DNA of 29,091 bases from DSXF01 sp964387495 (GTDB lineage: Bacteria; Chloroflexota; Anaerolineae; Anaerolineales; Villigracilaceae): the NCBI GenBank assembly GCA_964387495.1, contig CAYLXB010000044.1, positions 1-29,091 of the forward strand, in the 5' to 3' direction. Position numbers and translations under genes: made by a program. Under the pieces are notes generated by a model. The model was given only the letters and a program-made list of their open reading frames with translations, was not told the DNA's origin and did no database searches. Shown here piece after piece: positions 1 to 6,128 of the stretch (positions within the stretch are counted from its first letter, which is position 1; each line of letters begins with the position of its first letter).

Positions 1-70
1 AGAGGCTTTTAACCTGCTCATCTCGACAAACTCGCTTTCTTGAGAACGCCATAAAAAACTCGAAATTTAC

Positions 71-99
71 TTGACGCTCCACCCTCCCTATGGTATAAA
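71..99 (+). promoter_or_regulatory. Promoter of tRNA-Asp
   Basis: A -35 box TTGACG (71-76) and a -10 box TATAAA (94-99) are separated by exactly 17 bases. The predicted start lies about 5 bases before the tRNA. This is a sigma70-type promoter by consensus match only. Confidence 0.75.
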
Positions 100-110
100 T
101 GCGCCTGCCC

Positions 111-184
111 GGTCCCGTGGTGTAGCGGCTTAACATGCGGCCCTGTCAAGGCCGAGATCGCGGGTTCGAATCCCGTCGGGGCCG
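111..184 (+). tRNA. tRNA-Asp (anticodon GUC)
   Basis: The 74-base sequence folds into a full cloverleaf. The acceptor stem is GGTCCCG/CGGGGCC with one G-U pair. The anticodon stem CGGCC/GGCCG encloses loop CTGTCAA with GTC at 145-147. The T arm carries GGGTTCGAATCCC, and the discriminator is G, as expected for Asp. CCA is not encoded (GCAG follows). It has its own promoter and terminator. tRNA genes are common integration sites, and the gene directly downstream is excisionase-like. Confidence 0.95.
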
Positions 185-203
185 CAGAGCGTAACAACGC
201 AAA

Positions 204-245
204 GTCTGGCGTTCGATGAACTACTCATCGAACGCCAGACTTTTT
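204..245 (+). terminator. Rho-independent terminator of tRNA-Asp
   Basis: A perfect 16-bp stem (204-219 with 225-240) closes the five-base loop ACTAC and is followed by TTTTT (241-245). The stem is unusually long and perfect for a tRNA terminator. It ends only 21 bases before the next start codon, so that gene has almost no room for a promoter of its own. Confidence 0.9.
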
Positions 246-266
246 AACTGGCGGGGAGAATAAATT

Positions 267-509
267 ATGCTCACCCACAGACTTCAGGAAAGCCAAATAT
301 CCCAAATCAAGCTGCTAACGGTCCAAGAGGTTGCGGAATGGGCCAAAGTGAGCACAAAGACAGTCTACCGTTGGATTGCTGATAATAAAATACCCGCCAT
401 CCGACTGGGGAGGCGCACTTATCGAATCTCGGAGAAAGATCTGATCGACTACCTGGAAAACACAGGGTATTACTTTCTTGTCGAGCAGAATTTTGCAAAT
501 AAAAGGTGA
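267..509 (+). CDS. Excisionase-family helix-turn-helix protein
   Basis: An 80-aa DNA-binding protein of the excisionase/MerR-like HTH_17 type. The winged-helix core is at about residues 17-66: LLTVQEVAEWAKVSTKTVYR is the HTH, KIPAIRLGRRTYRI the wing, and SEKDLIDYLE the closing helix. Such proteins act either as recombination directionality factors for integrases or as small transcription regulators. The start ATG is preceded by GGGGAG (253-258) with 8-base spacing. It sits immediately behind the tRNA-Asp terminator, an arrangement typical of tRNA-integrated elements, but no integrase is visible in the window. The DNA-binding call is firm; the excision role is inferred. Confidence 0.8.
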   Translation: MLTHRLQESQISQIKLLTVQEVAEWAKVSTKTVYRWIADNKIPAIRLGRRTYRISEKDLIDYLENTGYYFLVEQNFANKR

Positions 510-522
510 ACTTTGTTATAAT
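493..522 (+). promoter_or_regulatory. Candidate promoter
   Basis: A perfect -10 box TATAAT (517-522) lies 18 bases after TTGCAA (493-498). It begins inside the end of the excisionase-like gene and points at the small ORF starting at 543. Consensus match only. Confidence 0.45.
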
Positions 523-542
523 CAGATGGGGCCAGGCATCAA

Positions 543-665
543 ATGGTTGATACTACAACACTTACGAAGGTTGTGGCGCAAATGCTCCAATTTTTATCTG
601 ACAAAAAGGCCAGTGACGCTGTAATGGAGCATGAAACTATGTATGATGAGGGAGAGAATGAATAA
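543..665 (+). CDS. Small hypothetical protein (40 aa)
   Basis: A 40-aa acidic ORF starting MVDTTTLTKVVAQMLQ and ending EGENE. It has no recognisable domain. A candidate promoter ends 20 bases upstream, and AGG sits 6 bases before the ATG. Its C-terminal half is rich in Asp and Glu. It could be a chance ORF; length and composition alone cannot decide. Confidence 0.3.
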   Translation: MVDTTTLTKVVAQMLQFLSDKKASDAVMEHETMYDEGENE

Positions 666-738
666 GGCCTTTGCTAAACACACTCAAGAAAAACCACTTT
701 GGTATTAAAGTCGCTTCGCCTCTATATCCTCGATTTCT

Positions 739-1390
739 ATGATGAATAAAACTGAACTAACGCACAAATAGTTCTGGGAGTGGCTAAATCGCTATTATTT
801 ACCTAAATTTCGCCCGAAATAGCGGCGGGTTGCGAAAAGAGCAGAAGAAGTAGTAGTAAATTGACAACCTATCGATCTGCGAAATCAAAATATGAGTCTA
901 TTTACCATGAACAAGTGTGCCATCAGCGAGAAAGTTCAAGAACAAATCACTGCCGGAGCCGGGTTAGTTGGTCTGGGTATCAGGGTTCGCGAGTTGGGCG
1001 TCCTGCAAGTGATTGCGGATGAAGTCAAGATTACCCAAAAGACAGTGAAATATGCGCCACACGAAAAGCTGACGGATGGCTTAATCACGATTCTCTCAAG
1101 CGCAAAGGGATTTGTGGAAACAAACAAACGAGTGCGCAGTGATGCGGCATTACAGGCTGCCTTCGGTCGAAACGGTTGTGCTGAACAGTCAGTGGTGCAG
1201 GATAGATAGGCTGGATGCCTGTACCGAGATCAATGCCAAGCAGATGCAATCAGCGGTTGATATGTTTTTTCGAGCCCACAGCCGAACAGCCTGTCACAAC
1301 TACGCCAGGAAGTGGCTGATGATGGAAGTGGACATGACCGGGCATCCCTGCGGGCGCAAAGCGGAATTTGCGAGCAAAGGGTATCAATTC
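739..1390 (+). pseudogene. Decayed IS transposase (frameshifted, 3'-truncated)
   Basis: Several frames join into one transposase-like protein. The first piece starts MMNKTELTHK, hits TAG at 769, continues FWEWLNRYYLPKFRPK, hits TAG at 820, then reads RRVAKRAEEVVVN to TGA at 862. A frameshift near 861 gives LTTYRSAK. Another near 912 gives the long stretch EKVQEQITAGAGLVGLGIRV through CAEQSVVQD. A third near 1204 gives RLDACTEINAKQMQSAVD and then MMEVDMTGHPCGRKAEFASK, where the Asp of VDMTG is the probable first catalytic residue. Resemblance stops at about 1390, so the rest of the DDE core is missing. I recognise the style from Chloroflexota transposases but cannot name the IS family. Bases 1391-1592 hold nothing I can support. 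Confidence 0.7.
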
Positions 1391-1592
1391 AGCCATCGTT
1401 CTGTAAACACCATATCTGGTGGCATAAAGCCTGATTTAGTAAAATTTACCCGCATTTTGGACGGGAAATATGGCGAACAATCACGCTTTTTGGCTTATCC
1501 TGCCACTGTTAGCGTTTTTTGCCCAAATAAGCTGAATAGATACAATATCTTGAGGAAGGCTAACGGCAACTGGAGGAATAGTGGAGATTTCG

Positions 1593-2519
1593 ATGAAAAA
1601 ATTAGCGAACTGCACTCGCATTGCTCTATTGAGCATATTTCTCACAGCCTGTACAATATTTTCTTCCCCGATCGCCAGCGCAAAGGATTGGTTTGAGGCA
1701 TTCAACACACTTGATGTATTAGATGTTGACAACCTCACATGTAAGGCTAAACAGGATTACATGCGTACAACTATGGAATCTATTACACCATATTTATCAA
1801 TCTTTGCTCCTTCTTGGGAGAATAGCGATGTCGAATTGGATGCAACAGGGATTGAATTTCAACTGCTTGACAAACAATCGGATTACGCAATTGTAAACGT
1901 GAGTGGGGAAATGAAAAGAGTGGTGGCAGGTACTCTCGTGGTCGAAAATGTAGACGAGAACCTTTTTGTGAAAAAAGAGGACGGTACCTGGGTGTGGTGT
2001 GGCTTTACCGATATGGAAACTGTTGATTTAAGCGCCATACGTCAAAATGAAGCAGTTGAGCAAAATCAATTGTGTTTTCCAGAGAGATTCCCAAATCCAT
2101 ATTTCGAATCTGCCGCGCGTTCACACGAAAAGTTTAGAAGCGTGGGTTATATACCAGGCAAGATGCTCGACCCTTTGGCAATTGACAATCAAGAAACAAG
2201 GTTGTTGACTGGTTTCATCCCAGGTTGGTTCTGCGTTCCAGAACGGAGAGATGTTTGTGGAAAAATGTTGGGAATTTCGTTGAAAGATTTTACAACAGAC
2301 TCCCCAAATTCAGGTGCGGGGGCATTTGAAAGTATTGCACGAAGATATAAACAAGAACATTATTTTGATGTGATTCGCCAAAATTGGGACGTACAATGGT
2401 TACCTTACTTGTTACAGAATCAAACACTCCCTAATGATGTGAAAGATTTCTATCGCGTTGAGAACCGTGTAAACATTTGTGCAAAGTTTGCCGAAGACAA
2501 TCCATTAACAAGTCCATAA
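1593..2519 (+). CDS. Hypothetical exported protein or lipoprotein
   Basis: A 308-aa protein with an export signal: KK at residues 2-3, a hydrophobic core IALLSIFLTACTIFSSPIASA, then KDWFEAF. LTAC fits a lipobox, and ASA just after it would also suit signal peptidase I, so lipoprotein versus secreted protein is unresolved. The mature part has six scattered Cys and no domain I recognise. The ATG at 1593 is chosen because GGAG lies 6 bases upstream; a GTG at 1581 would only add MEIS. AT-rich codon use contrasts with the GC-rich operon that follows, which suggests separate origin. Confidence 0.75.
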   Translation: MKKLANCTRIALLSIFLTACTIFSSPIASAKDWFEAFNTLDVLDVDNLTCKAKQDYMRTTMESITPYLSIFAPSWENSDVELDATGIEFQLLDKQSDYAIVNVSGEMKRVVAGTLVVENVDENLFVKKEDGTWVWCGFTDMETVDLSAIRQNEAVEQNQLCFPERFPNPYFESAARSHEKFRSVGYIPGKMLDPLAIDNQETRLLTGFIPGWFCVPERRDVCGKMLGISLKDFTTDSPNSGAGAFESIARRYKQEHYFDVIRQNWDVQWLPYLLQNQTLPNDVKDFYRVENRVNICAKFAEDNPLTSP

Positions 2520-2816
2520 CGAATCACATAGTTGCAAGGAAGCCGTGACCACGACCACCATCGAGAAACAGGATTGTTTCGGCAACTAAGAAAGTAACGC
2601 GTGTCAAAGTGATGCAGGATGTTCTGAAGACGCTCCAGAAGGCGGTCAATGCCGCGGTGGTGGTTGCCGAGGAACCCGAAGTTTGGTTGGTTCTGCTGGG
2701 CAGTTCCTTCTGGGGCAAGACCCATCACCGCGACTATGCCCACCTGCCGACAGTCATCACCTCAACGCTCAAGCCCATCTCGTTCGCGGTCAATTACTCT
2801 GGGCTGTGGAATGATA
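2520..2816. other. Intergenic or gene remnant, no confident gene
   Basis: A reading frame stays open on the plus strand from about 2546 to 2893, and GTG at 2609 would give 94 aa (core MQDVLKTLQKAVNAAVVVA). Its last 77 bases overlap the 3' end of the minus-strand gene that ends at 2817. It has no clear ribosome site and no domain I can name. It may be a broken gene left at the junction between the AT-rich left end and the GC-rich operon. No terminator is visible for the minus-strand operon here. Confidence 0.3.
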
Positions 2817-3386
2817 TCAACGACGCGACGAAGAGTCGGATGGGAAGATATAAACCCACACACAACCACTCCCATCATATTCCTGCCCAGTGAGCACCTT
2901 CCATGCCTGCGTCAATTCCAAGTCAAACAGCATACCGCCATTTAGCACCGAAACCTCGTAAACATCCACCCCTCGCGATAGGCCTAGCAACGGAGATTGG
3001 TTGTCATACTGCGAAAGCCGGCTGCGGCGTTCCTGTTTCAATTTTCGTAATTGGTCCGGGGATATCGAAGAGAAAACTACCTTCCGGCATCCATCCCCGG
3101 AAGTGCAGATTAGGGTTGGGGGTGTTTCAAGGAACTCGCTGACCTGCAGCCCCAAATCCACGCCCACCAGCTTTGCAACCTGACGGTTGAGCCATCCCAG
3201 TGGATTGTCCACTTTTACCTCGCGCGCCAGGTGTTCCCGCTTGATGCGCAGGTCCTGCATAGCCCACAGGATGACCTGCTCCCGCAAGCCGTCGATGGCC
3301 CTGCGCTGGCGCTCGTTCCCAGCGCTGATCAGCGCGCCGAAAAAGAGCACTGCCGCCACAACCACTACTGCCAGAATAATGTCCAT
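2817..3386 (-). CDS. Hypothetical membrane-anchored protein (189 aa)
   Basis: The N-terminal hydrophobic segment DIILAVVVVAAVLFFGALIS (residues 2-21) is followed by the charged stretch GNERQRRAIDGLREQ, so it is probably a single-pass protein with a soluble domain of about 165 aa. The rest shows no recognised domain. AGGAG lies 4 bases before the ATG. It is the last gene of the minus-strand operon, 26 bases after the surface-protein gene, so a role in the same envelope machine is likely from context only. Confidence 0.7.
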   Translation of the reverse strand: MDIILAVVVVAAVLFFGALISAGNERQRRAIDGLREQVILWAMQDLRIKREHLAREVKVDNPLGWLNRQVAKLVGVDLGLQVSEFLETPPTLICTSGDGCRKVVFSSISPDQLRKLKQERRSRLSQYDNQSPLLGLSRGVDVYEVSVLNGGMLFDLELTQAWKVLTGQEYDGSGCVWVYIFPSDSSSRR

Positions 3387-3412
3387 TTCTCTCCTATCCT
3401 TTCGCGTATGGG

Positions 3413-5575
3413 TTATTCGCCATCTTTAGACGGATGGCGTTGATTCGATTCCAGAACCTGGTCCACACTTTCCGCCAGGATACGAATCGCTAGCGGGCGC
3501 GGGTCCACCAAGCTGGCAGAAGCAATGGCTGCCAATAACCCCACCAATCCCAAAATCTGCCAAAACGGAATAGGCTTTTTCTCCTGTACCGGGGCAGGTG
3601 TTGAGGTGGGAACCGGGGTGACAGGGACCACGGTGGGTGTCGGCGTCGCCGGCTCCCGGGTTTTCGTCGGCTTTGGCGGAATTGTTGCGGTGGCGGTCGG
3701 CATGTGCGGTGTGGTTGTGGGCAGCACGCCCTGCGGGATGGCGATCACACCGGAGTCGCTGCCGCACAGTCTGTAGGTATCACAGGCCCGCACGGTCACC
3801 AGGTAGTCCCCCGCAGGAGCAAGCACGCCGCCGGGGAAATGCCGGTCCCAGGAAACCAGGCCGGGGATCCGGTTGGGATGGAACTCGATCACGCGTGTCG
3901 GCCAGCGATTCTGCAGATCCCTGATCTCCATTTTCACGCTGGCAAGCGGAAAGGTATTCCGCCGTACGTGCAGTTCGCCGGATTCCCAGATCCACCAGCG
4001 CTCGGTCAGCGACACAACGGGCGGCAGGCCGCCGACGTGCACTGAGATGCCGGTCGCGTCTCCCCGGTTGCCGGCTTCATCCACGCCGCGCGCCAGGAGC
4101 GTGTACCAGCCGAACGGCAGTCTGCTTGTATCCCAGACAGTAGACCAGCGTCCACCTGCCCCCAAAGACAGGGGCAGCCAGGCTGCTCCCCCATCCAGGG
4201 AGACATCCCCGGACTCCAGCCCGGAAGTCTCATCCTGCAGAAGCCCGGAGACATCCACTTTGCCCATGACATACGCCTGATTGGCAGGCCGGGAGAAGAT
4301 CGCCGTGGGCGGTGTGGTGTCAATGCGCAGGACCCGGGTTGCCATGCTTTCGTTCCCGGCCACATCCCGCGCCCGGACCGCCACCGGGAAGAACCCGTCC
4401 TCCAGGTGAAGCGGCAAAGAATGCCAGGTGCTGGCCTCGTCATCGCTCCCCTGCAGACTGGCAAGACCGGATATGGCATCCACGGCCACTGCCCTCACCT
4501 CCACGGCCGAGACATGCCAGCCGTTCTGCCCATCCACTGGCGGAATGCTCAGCGTGATGACCGGCGGGGTAATATCCCGTTTCCAGGAATTGGTCCCGCT
4601 GGCCTGCCGGCCACTCGCAGACAGGGCCGTATAGCTGGCGGTGCCATCCCCTTCCGGCAGGGGCAGGCTGCAGGAACTGCCACAGGAAAACGGCACACCC
4701 TCCAGCACACCACTGATTGTTACGGTATATCCCTGCGGGTCATGGGCTTCCAGCAGGAGGGCGGCGTTCCCACGACACCAGCCCGCCAGCCCCCACAGGT
4801 CACAGGCGATCTGCCCGTTCACAATGGGCGGCAGAGGGGTGGCTGTCGGTGTGTCTGTTGGCGGCGCAGCTGTTGGGGGAGGAGTCCGGGTTGGCGTGTG
4901 GCTCGGAGTAGAGGTATGCGTTGAGGTCGGTATAGGAGGGGCGGTCGGGGTATTGGTTGGCGGCACGGCCGTCGGCGTGCGGGTGGGTGTGCGCGTGGCT
5001 GTTGGCCAGGGGGAAGGCGTTAAGGTGAATGTAGGCGGGAGCGAGGCGTAGGCCACGTTCACACGGCGGAAGTCGGCATAGCCGCCTGAGGTCGAGAGCG
5101 ACCAGGTGCGGCAGCCGGATGGCACATTCACGGTGATGTCCACAAATCCCGGCAGGCCGCTGCCCGAGCCGTACAGGTTCAGGGAATAGGCTGCGGAGCA
5201 GGCCCGCAGGGTCACCCGGCCGGCATCCGAGTCATGGGTGCGGGCGACCATGACTTCGAAACTGGTCACATCTTGCGCAAAAGAACCGCTTACTGCTCCA
5301 CCATCCTGCAGACGGGTGACCCATTCACGACAGCCGTCGGAGCAGGAATCCCCGCCTTCCTCCGGCGGGAGCGAAGTCTCATCCCGGTGCCGCATGTAGA
5401 CATACCCCACCGGACCGCTCCAGTCGATGTAGCCGGTATCATGCGCCTGGTCATAGGTGCGTCCAGCAGGCAGGTCGAGTGCGAAAAGCGGCCTTTTCCC
5501 ACTGGAAGCTGTCGACAGGATGGACGCCAGGATCAGCGTTGCCAACAGGGTCAGTTTTTTCCAGGAAGGGTGCAT
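3413..5575 (-). CDS. Large Thr/Pro-rich surface protein with Ig-like domains and C-terminal anchor
   Basis: A 720-aa protein with a signal peptide (LTLLATLILASILSTAS, about residues 8-24) and an N-terminal domain with several Cys (to about 175). A first TPT-type linker spans about 180-250, and an extracellular Cys-containing domain 250-330. Two Ig-like or Big-type units begin at the ITPPV and DTTPP junctions (about 335 and 419), followed by another beta-rich unit to about 615. A second Thr/Pro linker (619-665), one membrane helix (about 669-690, WQILGLVGLLAAIASASL) and a 30-residue cytoplasmic tail complete it. The ATG at 5575 is preferred over an in-frame TTG at 5587 because GGAG lies 6 bases before it. 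It looks like a wall-spanning or adhesive component of the secretion or conjugation-like operon. No catalytic motif is seen. Confidence 0.8.
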   Translation of the reverse strand: MHPSWKKLTLLATLILASILSTASSGKRPLFALDLPAGRTYDQAHDTGYIDWSGPVGYVYMRHRDETSLPPEEGGDSCSDGCREWVTRLQDGGAVSGSFAQDVTSFEVMVARTHDSDAGRVTLRACSAAYSLNLYGSGSGLPGFVDITVNVPSGCRTWSLSTSGGYADFRRVNVAYASLPPTFTLTPSPWPTATRTPTRTPTAVPPTNTPTAPPIPTSTHTSTPSHTPTRTPPPTAAPPTDTPTATPLPPIVNGQIACDLWGLAGWCRGNAALLLEAHDPQGYTVTISGVLEGVPFSCGSSCSLPLPEGDGTASYTALSASGRQASGTNSWKRDITPPVITLSIPPVDGQNGWHVSAVEVRAVAVDAISGLASLQGSDDEASTWHSLPLHLEDGFFPVAVRARDVAGNESMATRVLRIDTTPPTAIFSRPANQAYVMGKVDVSGLLQDETSGLESGDVSLDGGAAWLPLSLGAGGRWSTVWDTSRLPFGWYTLLARGVDEAGNRGDATGISVHVGGLPPVVSLTERWWIWESGELHVRRNTFPLASVKMEIRDLQNRWPTRVIEFHPNRIPGLVSWDRHFPGGVLAPAGDYLVTVRACDTYRLCGSDSGVIAIPQGVLPTTTPHMPTATATIPPKPTKTREPATPTPTVVPVTPVPTSTPAPVQEKKPIPFWQILGLVGLLAAIASASLVDPRPLAIRILAESVDQVLESNQRHPSKDGE

Positions 5576-5589
5576 GAGGTTCTCCAAGA

Positions 5590-5757
5590 TTAATAGCCCT
5601 GGAAGTCCTGCAGGCCCAGGTAGAACAGGAAAAAGACCAGTCCGGCAATTACGATCACGGCAATCCCGGCCAGGATCAGGATTTCCACGGGCAGGAGATA
5701 TACCAGCAGGGCTAGAAAAAGTATGCCGGCTGCCAGGAAGATCAAAAAGCGGGACAT
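5590..5757 (-). CDS. Small membrane protein (55 aa)
   Basis: A 55-aa peptide starting MSRFLIFLAAGILFLALLVY with two hydrophobic helices (about residues 4-22 and 25-47) joined by a short PVE turn and ending LGLQDFQGY. A strong AGGAGG lies 4 bases before the ATG. The gene lies 16 bases after the 115-aa gene and 14 bases before the surface-protein gene, so it is translationally packed in the operon. Size and topology recall small pore or VirB2/VirB3-type subunits of type IV secretion systems, but no sequence motif proves it. Confidence 0.7.
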   Translation of the reverse strand: MSRFLIFLAAGILFLALLVYLLPVEILILAGIAVIVIAGLVFFLFYLGLQDFQGY

Positions 5758-5773
5758 TCAGCCTCCTGCATGC

Positions 5774-6121
5774 TCAACAACCAGATTTTGCGCAGACACA
5801 TATCAAGACCTCCCCGGTTTTCCCCGGCGAGAGAAGCGCCAGGGCCTGCTCGTCCAGCGCCCGGCACCAGTCAAGTTCGCGCAGCATAAGCCCGTATTCG
5901 AGCAGCATGCCGGCGACCGAAAGGGATGCCAGCCAGGTTTCCAGGCCGGCTTTCAGGCTTTCCGTTGCGGCGCCTTTTTTCACCGCCGGCCAGTCGCACT
6001 CGACCTGGCGTGTATGTGCGGCCAGCCACTCCAAAAAGAGCCTGCGGCGAGGCGCATCCAAATGGAGTGCTTCGGTCGAAATGATGCTGGCGATCTGGGT
6101 GGAAATCAACTGCGGACTCAT
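5774..6121 (-). CDS. Hypothetical operon protein (115 aa)
   Basis: A soluble, mostly helical protein with a Leu- and Ala-rich centre (LKAGLETWLASLSVAGMLLE) and a Cys-rich end CVCAKSGC. It has no recognised domain. The start at 6121 is chosen because AGGAG lies 4 bases upstream; an ATG at 6151 would overlap the previous gene by 23 bases. Only 7 bases separate it from the stop of the HerA-like ATPase gene, so it is co-translated with it. The paired C-terminal Cys could bind metal or form disulfides (inference). Confidence 0.65.
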   Translation of the reverse strand: MSPQLISTQIASIISTEALHLDAPRRRLFLEWLAAHTRQVECDWPAVKKGAATESLKAGLETWLASLSVAGMLLEYGLMLRELDWCRALDEQALALLSPGKTGEVLICVCAKSGC

Positions 6122-6128
6122 CGGGCTC

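Noticed and set aside
111..184. att-site duplication of the tRNA 3' end elsewhere in the window
   Set aside because: I scanned for the GGTTCGAATCCCGTCGGGG end and saw no second copy.
1471..1527. Short hydrophobic peptide starting MANNHAFWLILPLLAFF
   Set aside because: Small hydrophobic ORF with no clear ribosome site, lying just after the decayed transposase; chance is likely.
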